64,000 nucleotides of DNA from Polyodon spathula (lineage: Eukaryota > Chordata > Actinopteri > Acipenseriformes > Polyodontidae): contig NC_054543.1 in the NCBI RefSeq assembly GCF_017654505.1, positions 24,714,339 through 24,778,338 on the forward strand, in the 5' to 3' direction. The notes beneath the pieces were generated by a model, which was given only the letters and a program-made list of their open reading frames with translations, was not told where the DNA came from and did not search any database. Both the position numbers and the translations under genes were made by a program. Within the stretch, counting starts at the first letter, position 1; the number at the start of each line of letters is the position of its first letter. Below, piece after piece: positions 11,766 to 24,156 of the stretch.

Positions 11766-14354
11766 TGGGACAGGCATATGGAGCAACATGTGTGATACCA
11801 AGTTTGAGAACACAACAATGTTTTCTGTATGATATCCTAAGGTTAGTCTGGCTGAAGTTACTCTTGATCAATATCATGGCCATCAACTTTGTTATCATAC
11901 TGATAGGCCTCATTTTGAAATTACAGCCTTGGAAGGGAATGTGTGTTATTAACATCAATAAAATATAAATAAATTTGAGAGACAGCAAGCAATTCATTCA
12001 GTGCAATATGCTTTCTTATTTGTTTTTTTACATACCATAAAGCAGGTTAATGCCACTGAAACTGAAATAAAAATGTCACTTAACTATTACAAGATTTGCA
12101 AGTTTAAAAATGAATCCAGTTCCTGTTTTGTATAAACCAGATGGGTATTGTATGTGGTTCTCAACTACATCTGCAACAATAACAAGTACTGATGAGAGAA
12201 AGGTCATATTAAATCCTTCCTTTCGGTTTGTATGTTTTAATTACAACACACTTATGTATGCATGTCTTAGATGCCTAATAAATATTTTAGTTTAATGATA
12301 TTTTTCCCGTCTGATAGTTAACTGTGTTTGACCTGTTTGTTAATGCAATATATAGATAGGCTATTTTACTGAGCTTAATTAAATTCAAGTAAACCCAGTG
12401 TGATAGCCTTGGTTTTTCACTCTCTTTGGTAATAGTGGGGACAATGCTGAAACCAAGAAAGCCTGCTGGCGTTGCGTTGGAGGGCCTGCAATCCAGATCC
12501 TGTTACGATTCCTCCCCTTTCCCATAAACTGCTTGGCCAATTAGTGCAGTGGTAGCGGAAAGGACCAGAGTTTGGGTAATCGAATACACAAAGGTTGCAC
12601 CCTGTGTATTCAAATAGGAAACTATTCGAAATTCCCACCCCTAATCTTAATTATAAACACTATTAAAACAACATTCATAATACAAAATAATTGCACTTCT
12701 ATATAAAGCGTTGTCGCTTGTGTAGCCTTTCCCAAGTCAACGCCAATCTTGTTGTGATACCCGCAAGTCCTGGAAAGATTGTGACTGGCATTTTTGACCT
12801 GAATGCATCGGATGCCAAATAAGTTTGACAATTCGATTGCGTATCTGGGTATCCATCAGGACACCTTACTCTGAGACTGGATATGATGTAAACAAAATGT
12901 TGAATTAACAATAAATAAAGCTACTGTTTTATCTGCAAGTCTGGGAAACTGATGCCAAACAAGGCTAAACGTTACTTTTTCTTTCTCTGTCATAATGAAG
13001 CCTCCACTCTAAATGTTTGTCTTCATTTTTTTTTATAATTACATTCTTTATGATTTATTGATTTTTAGAATTAGTTTGTTATATTTATAAAAAATGGTTT
13101 GTAAATTAATTTTCAGCTTTTTGAGACACTGGACCATTTTCCTGGATTCATAAAACGGAAGCCATATGCACTATATATATATATTATACTAGTTAAATGT
13201 AACTGGCCCAGTCGGGCCTGTGGTGGTGTATTATTCTGTAGTTGCTAGGTATGCAGTTACTAGAGTAAAACTGATTATAGGGGGTAAAATAAGGAATACA
13301 TTTTTGCATTAAATAAATTAGATTTTTTTTGTGATTGTAATAGCTGTAATGGGATTATTGCCTAGTAAATCTATAGGCTATAAATACATATTGTTTTGAT
13401 ACAACTTGCACATTTGTTACATTATTCATATTTCAGTTCAGGACACAGCATTTGTAATACACAGTATTTATTTGAGGATAATGGAGTATGGTACATGTTA
13501 ACACATTTGGCTTAAACCCATTTGGACGTAATTGAAAAAAGCTGGTATTTGTGGACAAAAAGAGGTGTAAATGACAGGTCAATTTATTTTTTGACTGAAA
13601 GGTTTCATGATGTTTTATTGGGGCAGTGCTTCCTCCTGAACTGAAGTTAAAAATGACAGTGAAGAAGGGATGTGAGTGGGGTAAAACGGGGAACGCATGC
13701 AATTATTCATCCATCCCAACATGTATTTAAAATGTGCTGTGCCATTTGTTTATTCCAAGCTACAGGATTCTAAAGCACAGTGGTACAGTAAGTTTACATG
13801 TTTGACAAATTGGATTGTGATAAACTATAATTTATGGAAATGCAAAGAAAGTACTGCCAAGATAGGAGAACAGCATTTGCATGTAAACAAAGCAACTCCC
13901 AATGTGATTACCTGCTTCCTGTCATTGTTGTCTCTTGAGGGCTTGCTGATTGAACGTTCATACACTAATGAGCTTAAGAGAGTACATATCCTTTGGCTTT
14001 GCACTAACACTTTTTAGGTGTCAAAAAAGAAAAATACCTCTTGGTCAAATACTTTTAAAAATGATTTTCATGTTGTAGTTAAACTGAGAAGGTCTATTTT
14101 TTTTTAAATTTGAAACGTCATGCATTATTGGCCTCATCAGATTAGTTCCTCTTTCAGAGGGTGGTGGCTTCCACGAGATGTGTGACTAGCAGCCATAACT
14201 ATAAGCATTGACATCACCTTTACCTCAAACAAGCAACCACCACCCAGACAGTGAATTAAGAACGTTTAGCGTTTCATTATACAGTGACTGGTAGGCTAAA
14301 TTATGTTTTACCTGAATAATAATGAAAAAAAAAAAAAGTTAAATGTAATCTTCA
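11766..14354. other. GYPC intron: unclassified sequence
   Basis: No coding region recognised. At about 12560-12650 there are short inverted pieces around CGAATACAC and GTGTATTCAAATAG. These might belong to a decayed MITE, but the boundaries are not visible. A short TA run is at about 13172-13185. Confidence 0.4.
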
Positions 14355-14362
14355 GTCTATAG

Positions 14363-15327
14363 CAGAGCTGTCAAACATACGGCCTCCAAGCCTCATCATT
14401 TGTGAATTTGATGCACTAAGCATAAATCTATCCAATTGCAATGCTGCTATCTTAACTTGTCACAAAAGGGGGTGCGTCTTTTGATTTACAGTATAATTGT
14501 AAATCTCGAAAAACTACTCACTTCTAAATCTTTTGTAGTCATCTTTGTATTACTTTAGTATAAATACATGTTAATTTGGATTCATATGTTGTTTTTTTTC
14601 TGACTTTATGTGAACGAAATTACACACATTTGCCCATTTTCCCATTGGAAATAGTGATATTTTGAAATATCACTGTCCTGGTCACAAAAGCAAAGTTTGT
14701 GGGGAATAATAGCCATGTTCTATACTTTTGAGGCATAAGCAATACGGAAATAACACTTACTACCCAGGAACAAAAATTGTGTCACATAGTGTAATTGACT
14801 TGCAGTGTGATACTGCTTTGAAGGAGAAATTCTCCAATGTTGATGTGGGAGCATTCTATCAGTACGTAGGACCAAACTACACCAAGCTGAAGTCTTTTGC
14901 TGCGAGAATTTTGTCCATGTTAGTCACAACTTATGTGTGCGAACAGCTGTTCTCCGTCATGAAAGTGAACAAATCAAAACTGTGTTCGCAACATACCGAT
15001 GCACGCCTAAACTCTCTGCTAAAGGTAGCAACAGCCCAGTCACTTGTTCCGAACTTCTATGCAGTGGTCCAAACAAAGAAGTGTCAGGCATCAGGAAGCA
15101 AGCAGTCACAGCACTAAGTGAGTATACATATCATTTTATTTATTAATGTGTTTTGACATTACGTGGGTTGTTGACGTGAATTTAGCTACCGTTTTTATAC
15201 AGCCGATGTTCAGCAAATTAATACCTTATTATTATGCTTTTCATTTTCATATGCCCAACTGTGTGGCCTGCGAGATGTGCATTTGATTCCAAACCAGCCC
15301 GCTGTACGATTGAGTTTGACACCCCTG
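14363..15327 (+). mobile_element. hAT (Charlie-like) element A with 8-bp target duplication
   Basis: The left terminus CAGAGCTGTCAAAC (14363) matches the right terminus GTTTGACACCCCTG (ending 15327) as an inverted repeat of the CAGGGGTGTCAAAC kind. The flanking 8-mers are GTCTATAG and CTCTATAG (7 of 8 identical), the duplication size expected for hAT. The element is 965 bp, internally deleted, and keeps only the C-terminal part of a transposase. A fragment of the same element is embedded in a LINE at about 30757-30995. Confidence 0.88.
14790..15117 (+). pseudogene. hAT transposase C-terminal fragment (dimerisation domain)
   Basis: The open frame carries the hAT C-terminal dimerisation signature: YVCEQLFSVMKVNKSKLCS followed by DARLNSLLKVATAQ. 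It ends at TAA 15115-15117. This resembles transposase-derived vertebrate proteins of the GTF2IRD2/EPM2AIP1 type. There is no BED finger or upstream catalytic region, so it is a remnant. The frame is open from an upstream in-frame ATG at 14728, but the first ~20 codons show no family match. Confidence 0.82.
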
Positions 15328-15342
15328 CTCTATAGGCTACAG

Positions 15343-16401
15343 CAGGGGTGTCAGACTTGTTTCGTATGGCGGGCCTGCTCCAATACCCTGGCGCTTTGCG
15401 TGGGCCAATGACAGTTATAAAAATACAAAGACAACCCAGAACCTCAAAAATATTGTATTTAACAAAAAATTGTGTACATATTTACATTCCCCAATAACAC
15501 ACATATTGATTATTTCACTCACCATAATCTCTTAAAACTTGTCTCCAGCAAGTTCCTTCGCATGAGCAATACAGATTGTCATGTTGCTGTGATTGCTGGC
15601 AATCGACCACCACGTGGGTGAGACTGCAGTGTGTTAGCTGGTTTGAATTACAACACCAGTGATACCAGAAAATGATTTTAGTTCTGAGTTGTAATTTCTT
15701 TAGTGACAAGTGTCATCATGTCTTTATCCATGAAAAGAAAGGTGGACCAAGTGTGCCATGTGTTTCAAGAGAAATGGGGAATTTTGTATTGCTTTGTGTT
15801 CTTAATTTGTAAGCAACATGTTGCTGTTATAAAAGAATACAAGACGACACTATGAAGCAAATCATGCAAGAGATCTGATAAATATACAGGAAAGTTACGT
15901 GAAGATAAAAATCATCAATCAATGTTTACTAATGCTTGTAACATAAGTGATGCTGATAGGGTTAGCTACTGTATGTGATTGCCCACGAAATAGCTGTTTC
16001 TTGAAAATGATTTTCTGATGGAGATTTTGAAGAAATGCTGCTAAAAGCAGCTGAAATAATGTGTCCTGAGAAGCAGCAAGCTTTCTATGTCATGAATATC
16101 AACAAATCTAAATTTCATTCTCAAATAACTGACACACCTTAATTCAATAGTCAAGATATCCTCAGCCCAGTCGTTTGCTCCAGATGTTGATGTGCTGGTT
16201 CAAGCAACGATCCCAGTCACTAATATTCTTTGTCTTTATCTTTTGGTGAGTGTTAAATAAAAAAAAAAAAAATCTGTATCTATTTATATTTAGTGATTTT
16301 TTGCTACCTTTTTTTTTTTTTTACCTGTATCCTATAGAATAAAACATATATTCTTTGGACCGGGTGACATCGCTCTGGGGGGCGTTTGTTTGACACACCT
16401 G
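15343..16401 (+). mobile_element. hAT (Charlie-like) element B, adjacent to element A
   Basis: The left end CAGGGGTGTCAGAC (15343) pairs with the right end GTTTGACACACCTG (ending 16401). The flanking 8-mers are GGCTACAG (15335-15342) and AGCTACAG (16402-16409), 7 of 8 identical. Only 15 bp separate it from element A, and the two inferred target duplications overlap by one base. A more decayed hAT C-terminal fragment is recognisable at about 16020-16230 (FYVMNINKSKFHSQITD). The element is 1059 bp and non-autonomous. Confidence 0.86.
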
Positions 16402-16511
16402 AGCTACAGCATACATTACCTTGTCCAAAAAAGTGTGTCCAAAAACTGCAAATATGTCAAATTGATAATGAAAAGTAAAAACTTAGGCAGCCGCTGCTAG
16501 GGACCTCAACA

Positions 16512-16575
<64 letters not shown>

Positions 16576-16960
16576 TCTTCTGTCAAACCCAAAGCAAATT
16601 AAAAAACTTCATCTTGATGCTTCTGAGATGACCTTTCTAGGTGTCAATGCTGACACTGTATAGCCACAATGTGCTCCCTTGCACTGGAACGGTGGGCTTG
16701 TTCTTACATGCCGATAATTTGGGCTTCGTAATGTTTCTGTGTAGGCCAACTTGGTGAAGTACTTTACGAGAGTAACCAAATGTTTAAAGCTAAAAGTTAA
16801 TATTTTTAAACTGGTTCTGATTTGTTTACATTTGTTAGCCTTGAGTTTGAGCGAAGTTCAATGTAATTTCCCAGCATGCTTAGAACACATCAGCGTAATC
16901 TGGCAACAAAATCAATCAGCTTAAAAGGAGAGGAAGGAGCTTCATGTGACATTCCTGGAT
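16402..16960. repeat. ATT microsatellite and flank
   Basis: A near-perfect ATT array of roughly 66 bp lies at 16511-16576. The remainder is unique sequence without a gene signal. Confidence 0.85.
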
Positions 16961-16964
16961 TTGG

Positions 16965-18345
16965 CTATTGCATATGGTTCAGTGCCACACAGTAGTAGAT
17001 AAAAGGTTCAACATTAATGGTAAGGCAATACCAACAATGTCCGAGAAGCCAGTGAAAAGTCTATGGATATGGCACGATGGGGATCTAAAGGACACAGTTT
17101 GTATGGGAGAAGTTAGACAACAAGCAGTGGAAGGTTTAAAGAGCATAGACAGTAACGCTTTACCAGGAAAACTGAAACTCTGGTGCTTTCAGTTTGGTCT
17201 ACTGCCAAGACTGCTGATCGCCACTGACTGTGTACGAGGTTTCCTTGACAATAGTTGAGAAGCTGGAAGCTTTAATCAGTTCATATGTCATGAAATGGTT
17301 TGGATTTCCACGCTGCTTCAGCAGAGTGGGACTTTATGGTAAAGGAATACTGTAGCTACCAATCTCTGCTCTAACCGAGGAATTTAAGTGTGCCAAAGTC
17401 CGACTGGAAATGACATTAGTAGATTCACGAGACAAATGTGTGAGGGAGGCAGCACCTGTGTTGAAAACTGGAAGAAAATGGATGTCAAAGAAAGCTGTGT
17501 AAGATGCTGAGGCTGCCCTTCAAATCAAAGATATTAGGGGGCAAATTTAGCATGAAAAGGAGGTTTTGGTCTCAGTTCTGCTCCTCCTACATGACACAAG
17601 GCAACCCTGGCTCAACGGAGGAAGCTGATAGTCAATGAGGTGCAAAAGCAGGAGGAGAGGATCAGATGTGTTGATGATTTGTGGCACACGCTACAACCAA
17701 GTTTCTCAGAAACGTCGGGTTCAGTGGCCAAGTGTTGCGTTGCACAGTGAAGAACTTATCTGAAGCAGCAGAAAGGAGCATCAACTGGCTTTGGTTGAGA
17801 CGGAAAGATTCTGGATGGGGATCTCAAGCACAAGAGAAAGAAAGCAAGGTTGATGTACAGGTAAGTAAGCTGGGCTGAGCTGATTGGGTGGTGGAGGGGG
17901 GTGATGCTGGGACACCAGAATCACTGTTGAGCCCTCTTCAGATGTCGTGGGCTAGTCAACGAAACACAGAGGATGGAAGGTGCCCACTTGAAGACTCCAG
18001 AGATGTACCCTACTTAGCTCAATCCAGACGGTTATCATGCTAATGCGCTGGGGAGACCGCCCTCGGTTATTCCCCAGAGCCAGCATCACAGCTGTTGTGT
18101 GTGCAGATGTGCTGGGGAGGCTAAATGAGCTGATCCCTGGAGCCAGCATTACACTTTAGCAATCAACACCAGGCAGAAGGATATCTACATCATCAGATGG
18201 AAAACAACACAAATGGATTGAGATGCAGAAGGATCACATTAGTTTACCTCAAAGCTACGTCTTAGTTGGTGCTTATCTTGGCGAGAGCCGAGTTCAAATC
18301 AGCATGAAGTTCAACATCTACTCTCATTAATATAAATCATAATGG
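16965..18345 (+). pseudogene. Non-LTR retrotransposon: reverse transcriptase C-terminal part and 3' UTR
   Basis: Fragments read as a LINE polyprotein: LPGKLKLWCFQFGLLPRL, then in another frame SSYVMKWFGFPRCFS, then EEFKCAKVRLEMTL and APVLKTGRKWM. These are remembered motifs of fish LINE polyproteins carrying the post-RT region. Several stops and frameshifts interrupt them. From about 17870 the sequence becomes a non-coding 3' region (GGTGGTGGAGGGGGGTGATG and on), consistent with a LINE 3' UTR. The exact clade (R4/Rex6-like or other) cannot be fixed by eye. Confidence 0.7.
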
Positions 18346-19290
18346 AGCACTGTGCCTTTATGAAATGAATAATTTGAACAGAGGTAGGTGACGTCACAGA
18401 TGACATGTGAATATGTCCATGGACTTAAAAAAAAGTGTACTGTCTGTAGTTGTAGCTTACTACAAAGATAAGAAATAAAAGAAAATATATCTAAAAAGCT
18501 TTACCATCACTGAAAGAGACACTGCTTCAAGCAAACCTCTGAGTAGAAAATAGTTTATTAAACATTTAACTTGAACTGTGGCAAAAAAAAAAAAAAAATA
18601 AGCTAAAGAAGTCTTGTGTGTGTTTCGTTTAAACACAACATATATAATAATAATAATAGGAATAATACATATACTAATATTTTATACTGTAAATTATTCA
18701 TTTTAAATTATTCAGTGTTGTGTGTTCAGTGGAGCGTCTTGACGAATGTATGTTTTTTTTTTTTTTTCGGCAAATAGCAGGATGTTTATTTTTTTTTTTT
18801 ACTATTTGCATAACACGCGATAGCTTTCAACAAGTTCGAAGTTGACTATAAAATCTGGCCCTGTGAAAGTGTTGCAATGTGATTTATAGCTGGAATTGAG
18901 TAGATTTGGTTGGGAGATAGCAAACTACTCCCCATTCGCAACCCACTTGTAGTCAACAAGCGATATCTGCTTTTTGAAGGGCGAAAAGGGCTTGGTTTGG
19001 TTCAGCGAGATTTTGCTTGGAATTTTTCTTGTGTTTTGTTACCGCGAATGCTTTCGTGTCCTCGTTCGCTAAATGCTAAGTTTGATTTGGTCTGGCCCTA
19101 ACTCTCATTTTATAGTAATAAAGTGTATAACGTTACTGTTGTCGTTTTTCACTGAAAATTTTGTGTTTATAGTGGGTAAAGGCTTTAACTCTAACCGAAT
19201 AGCTCTGTTGCCAGCATTCGATATCCCAGTTGTAAACATTTCACAGTTGCACACTACGGCTACATTAAACAAATAGCAGTACAACATATA
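18346..19290. other. GYPC intron: unique sequence
   Basis: AT-rich sequence with poly-T runs at about 18752-18767 and 18788-18800. No motif-bearing coding region was found. Confidence 0.45.
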
Positions 19291-20697
19291 CAGTGCCTTG
19301 CAAAAGTATTCAGACCCCTGACCAATTCTTTCATATTACTGAATTAAAAATGGTACATTGAAATTTTGTTCTGTTCGATATTTTATTTTTAAACACTTAA
19401 ACTCAGAATCAATTATTGTAAGGTGACGTTGGTTTTTTGTTGGGAAATATTTTTAAGAAAAATAAAAAACTGAAATATCTTGCTTGCATAAGTATTCAAC
19501 CCCCCCACATTAATATTTAGTAGAGCCACCTTTCACTGCAATAACAGCTTTAAGTCTTTTGGGGTAAGCATGTACCAGCTTTGCAGTGTCGGAGTGATTT
19601 TGGTCCATTCTTCTTGACAGATTTGCTCCAGGTTGTTCAGGTTGGTTGGACAACGTTTGTGGATCACAATTTTCAAATAGTGCCATAGATTCTCAATGGG
19701 ATTGAGATCAGTTTTTTGTTCTTGAGCCACTCCAGTGTTGCTTTGACCTTGTGCTTGGGATCATTGTCCTGCTGAAAGGTGAATTTCCTCCCAAGCTTCA
19801 GTTTTTTAGTGGATTGAAGCAGATTATCTTGCAGTATTTTCTTGTATTTTGCTCCATTCATTCTTCCTTCAATTGTAACAAGATGCCCAGTACCTGCTGA
19901 TGAGAAGCATCCCCACAGCATGATGCTGCCACCACCATACTTCACTGTAGGGATGGTGTGTCTTGAGGCATGGGCAGTGTTAGGTTTGCGCCACACATAG
20001 CAATTTGAGTTTTGGCCAAAAAGCTCCATCTTGGTCTCATCTGACCACAAAACCTTTTCCCACATCGCAGCTGAGTCACTCTCATGCTTTCTGGCAAACT
20101 CCAGATGTGCTTTCAGATGGTACTTTTTGAGTAACGGCTTCTTCCTTGCCACCCTCCCATACAGGCCAGTGTTATGCAGAGCTCTTGATATGGTTGACTG
20201 ATGCACCATTACTCCAATCCCAGCCACTGAACTCTGTAGCTCCTTCAAAGTGATTGTTGACCTCTCTGTGGCTTCTCTCACAAGTCTCCTTGTTTGAGCT
20301 CTGAGTTTTGAGGGACGGCCTTTTCTTGGCAGTGCCTGGATGGTGTGATGCAGCTTCCACTTCCTGATTATTGATCCAACTGTGCTCACTGGAATATCCA
20401 AACACTTGGATATTATTTTGTACCCATTCCCTAATCTATGCATTTGTATTACTTTATTTCTAACTTCTGTAGAATGCTCTTTGGTCTTCATTTTCCTCCA
20501 GATTCACAGCCTTACCAATGATCCTTCAACAGTGGGATTTTTATCCAGAAAATGTGACAGCAACTTTAATGGTTCACAGGTGGAGGCCAGTGGTAAGGTA
20601 ATTGTGTCCTCGTTAGGGCAATTTCTTTCATCGGTGCAAACTGGGAGCTTCCACAGCACAGGGGTTGAATACTTATGCAAGCAAGCTAGTTCAATTT
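19291..20697 (-). mobile_element. Tc1/mariner element, CAGTGCCTTGC subfamily
   Basis: The terminus CAGTGCCTTGCAAAAGT starts at 19291 after a TA. Transcription is on the minus strand, so this is the 3' end. The other end stops near 20697 at the inner repeat (TGAATACTTATGCAAGCAAG), and the outer CAGTGCC portion is absent. The 36.8-38.3-kb copy lacks the same outer 5' end. The transposase here is the least damaged in the window. Confidence 0.88.
19510..20491 (-). pseudogene. Tc1-family transposase, near-complete with few lesions
   Basis: One frame is open for 272 codons from ATG at 20491. It carries MKTKEHSTEVRNKV, the helix-turn-helix VSTVGSIIRKWK, the GRVARKKPLLKK linker, WSDETKMELFGQ (catalytic Asp), [16 protein letters not shown] and QQDNDPKHK (second Asp). 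A frameshift or deletion after EWLKNKK removes the residues normally preceding LNPIENLW. The rest, through [13 protein letters not shown], resumes in another frame and ends GGSTKY-TAA at 19510. Catalytic Asp, Asp and Glu all remain. It would need more than one lesion undone to encode a full protein, so it is a recent but dead copy. Confidence 0.9.
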
Positions 20698-21296
20698 TTT
20701 ATTTAAAATATGATTTAAAAATATATTAAATACATAATTATCATATGGCCATTTGAAAACATGTAACAATCGCATATTGTTTAACATTTTTATTATGTTT
20801 TTTCACAAACATACATAAACATTCAGATAGCCTATTGCATGTAAAGTATATGAATATTAATATTGCAGCAGAGAATACATTGTGAAATTCAAATAAATTG
20901 AGGATTTTTTTTTTCTATGGGCAAGCTGTATTATTGTTAATATTATTATTATTATTATTTAGTAATTTAGCAGACGATTTTATACAAAGCGACTTAGAGA
21001 CTAAGGGGTGCATCACAACTTAAGGTCCCAGAATCTTTTTTGGACTTATGCTAAAACATCATGAAGCAAAAGCTCAACTTGGCTGGCTAACAATGTATTT
21101 TTCCTTTCTTTTTTACAATTGTTGCTACTACATGTATGCTGCCTTGTTGTTTTCCAGCTAAATGGTCCATACTATTGAAATGTGACTACTTGGTTTGTTA
21201 TAAGCAGGAGTCGCAAAGGGCGTTACAAGTAAGAGAATTTAACCTGCCCCTATTGAAAATTGAGATGTTTAATTGGTGGTAAAAAAAAAAAAAAAA
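20698..21296. repeat. Fragment of a common fish interspersed repeat
   Basis: The stretch TTTAGCAGACGATTTTATAC followed by AAAGCGACTTAGAGAC (about 20965-21005) is a slightly diverged copy of the widespread teleost motif TTTAGCAGACGCTTTTATCC. It is preceded by an ATT run (20937-20960). No coding region is seen in the rest. Confidence 0.6.
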
Positions 21297-21914
21297 CCCT
21301 TACGTTACATTCCATAACCCTGGTTCCCTGAAAGAGAAGACGACCATCAAAAACATTACATATGGGATATGCCTGCCTATTGGTAGGTATTGTCTGAGCT
21401 CCCTATACCAGAACTGCCGATAAGCCCCTTCCTGGGATGATGCACTCGGTCCCGCCTACCGAGGGATTAAAACAGTCATTCTGAGGAGGTCATTTCTCTT
21501 TTTGCATGGAACCCGCGAGGGCGACAGATGCAACCTCGTGGTTGGTGGTCGTCTTTTCTTTCAGGGAACCAGGGTTACGGTAAGTAACCTATAGTTCTGT
21601 TTCAATTCAAAGACGACCACCAACAACATTAGGTATGGGATAATGTATACCAGAGCCATCGCAAGGGAAAAGGAACAGCAGCATACGAGGGACGCATCAG
21701 AACGCTATAACTGAAGTTCACTTGGTGCAAGCGTGCAACCTCAAGGACACCCGTGCCTATTGAAGGCAAGGAGGGATCTACCACATTTAAGTGGTAGAAC
21801 CTGGAGAATGTATGCGGTGTAGCTTAGCTAGCCGTCATACATATATCGGACAGTGTGGCCAACCCTCTAGTAGAGAGCGCAGCTACTCTCCCAGGTGGGG
21901 GTAAGCCAGCACTG

Positions 21915-22619
21915 TCATATGCCACAGAGACTGTGTCTTAAATCCAATGCGACAGTCGCTACTTTGAGAGGGGCTGTCCTAGGGTCCATATACCGTGACA
22001 GACAAAGAGCTTCAGTATGACGCAGTGTTCTTGTCCTATCCACATAACACCTCAATGCCCGCACTGGGCAGAAGAAATTTAATCTCCTGTCCTCTGAAGC
22101 AAACTGAGGTGGATGGAAAGACTTCATTTCCACAGACTGTCACGTGGAAGTTTGTAATCACATTGGGGAGGAAAGCAAGGTTTGTTCATAGTGACATCCT
22201 GCTGCCATCATCCTAAATGTGTATACAGAAGCTGTGCACCGACAGCTCCTGCAACTCACTGACCCACTTAGTGGAGGTGATATCCAAGAGGAAGGCTGTC
22301 TTCATAGACATAAGCTTCAACTCTATTTTATATGCTCAGACAGGGCTTTCGTGAAAGCCTCCAGTACAACATCAAAGCTCCACTCGGGGAGAACCATCCT
22401 CCTGGGAGGATGTAACTGGTGAGCGCCCTTGAAAAACCAGGTCACCGAAAAATGCGGACGTGCCCTCATGAGCACGGCATCTAAATACACGGTGAGAATA
22501 CCCGCTGTGTTAGCCAGTCGGGTCATCTGCGCTTCTGCTGTGTAAGCCCTCCTGAAATGTATCTCCGTAACCCTACATTGATCGTTCAGGCACATAGGGT
22601 CCCTTGACAATCCACCCAT
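21915..22619 (-). pseudogene. DIRS tyrosine recombinase fragment
   Basis: The minus-strand frames hold LPEWSFDVVLEAFTKAL and, further on, FFCPVRALRCYVDRTRTLR. Both are typical of the tyrosine recombinase encoded by DIRS retrotransposons, which integrate through a circular intermediate instead of an integrase. The 61-kb DIRS copy carries the parallel CPVRALRCYLERT. Frames are broken between the two pieces, and the catalytic C-terminal HxxR region is not recognisable here. Confidence 0.75.
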
Positions 22620-22743
22620 CAGCAGGACAAGGCTGCGATGGTGTAGTCAACCGGGGGGGCGGGGGGGATCCTGCCAAGCCCAGCTTCTCTTTTAATGAAG
22701 CAAGTCGGGCAGCTTGCTTCAAAATACTCGGCACTGACCATGG

Positions 22744-23200
22744 TCAATCCCAAGAGAAGAGTACCTCCTCCATAAAATCAGGAAGGGTGTGAATGGCTGT
22801 ACCTTGGGAGCTACTGCCTGTGTTCGAAACATGGACCGGTGGGGCTCTGCTTGGTGTTGCCCAGGGGATCTGCAAAAAATTTGTAGCACTCCCCATTAAT
22901 ACCACCATGGAGCTGGGCAATGGCAGTAAACTAGTCTCCAAGGCAATCTCGGAACTAAGTTCTGCCACAATCAATGGCACCACCTCCTCTTCTTCCTCCA
23001 GTTCTGTGGGGAAGGGGTCCTCATCCCAGGAGGCCGCTAAAGATAGCGTGTTTTCCTCCGCCATCAAGGGCTGTGGCTTCAGCTTGACTTGAGCTTCAAT
23101 GGGAGACCCAGGGGCCAAATCTGTTGCGGGAGGTAGGGGCCTGGGCCTCTACCGATGCTGCAAGAGCTTGCTCTGAGCCATCTGCTCCTTGAGGTAAATG
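22744..23200 (-). pseudogene. DIRS gag-like region, C-terminal part
   Basis: A 124-codon minus-strand frame (starting MAPGSPIEAQ) is rich in acidic and proline residues (LEEEEEVV) and lies directly upstream of the recombinase fragment in transcription order. Its upstream continuation (LKEQMAQSK) is separated from further gag sequence at 23625 by the LTR-like insertion. Assignment rests on position and composition more than on a sharp motif. Confidence 0.5.
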
Positions 23201-23226
23201 AGTGGGTGAAAATGCCGGCACAGGCG

Positions 23227-23620
23227 TGCAGGTTTTATTATTAAACAAACAGAAAATGAAAGTAAAATAAAGGTGGTCATGTGACGTTACCAGCGATGGT
23301 AACGCTCAGACTAGTACAAAGTACAAAACTGTACAAAAAGTGCAAAATAAAACAGTACAACAAACTATAAATCAAAGGTGCCATGAAAACGACAGGCCTT
23401 GCAGCAGCCCCGATCACAGCGATCGCCATGCTTTTATACTGACGCTCCGCTGAAACACGCCCATCCGCCTGTGGGAACAGCCGATTGCTTTCAGCTGCTG
23501 CTCCACGCAGACGGGTAATCGTCCCCGGTGGAGCGCCACAGCAGCTAAACAATTAATTAAATCAATATGTTAACAATTAATACAAAAACATACAACAAAC
23601 TACATATTTCCCCATGTACA
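23227..23620 (-). mobile_element. Probable solo LTR nested in DIRS gag
   Basis: A 394-bp block read on the minus strand starts TGTACATGGGG and ends AAAACCTGCA. It has a TATAAAAG box (23439-23432) and an AATAATAAAA signal close to its 3' end. The flanking 5-mers are AGGCG and AGGCT (4 of 5 identical). The gag-like zinc-finger remnant (YPLCVQCLDVCGKA, minus strand) stops at its border. Boundaries are less certain than for the other LTRs. Confidence 0.55.
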
Positions 23621-23624
23621 AGGC

Positions 23625-24156
23625 TTACGCTTTGCCACAGACGTCCAAGCACTGCACGCAGAGTGGGTATTTGTCGTTGGGCAGTATATTCACCTTGGAA
23701 GATGTGCAGCCGTCAAATGGAACGCTCGCCATGATTGCCAGTACCGAGTGCGGCAAACATATATGGCAATTAACCCGTGTGTACCGGAGTGCTATGCTCA
23801 CCGAGTGCACTGATCAGTGTATGCCCGAAGTGCACCATGCACCGGGGCGTTATGTGCACCAGGTGCACCGAGTTCCGTGTGCACCAATTGCAACAAACAC
23901 TCTGTGCATTGAGTGGAGCTAGCGCTGCGTGCACCCAGTGCATCTAGTACCGTGTGTACCAGATGCACCAAGGCGATGTATATCGAGCACCATGAGCACT
24001 GAGTGCACTAAGCACAGAGTGTACAGAGCACTGTGTGCACCGAATGCACGGAGGCTCTATGCACAGAGTACCGTGCGCATCAAGTACACTAAGCACCGAG
24101 CGCACCGGGTGCACCAAATGCACAGAGATTGATATTTCGAAGGCCCGACGCACCAA
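23625..24156 (-). pseudogene. DIRS gag N-terminal part and GCACCGAG-rich leader
   Basis: The minus-strand frame begins with a cysteine motif, LPNDKYPLCVQCLDVCGKA. It is comparable to the gag zinc-binding segment of the 61-kb DIRS copy (CDQCAGKLPKQDRHTSCASC). Upstream (23790-24130) the DNA is a degenerate run of GCACCGAGTGCA-like words, the counterpart of the CTCGGCACCGA-rich leader at 61440-61790. Confidence 0.5.

Noticed and set aside
12622..12911. Possible MITE around CGAATACAC/GTGTATTC
   Set aside because: No duplications or matching termini could be found by eye.
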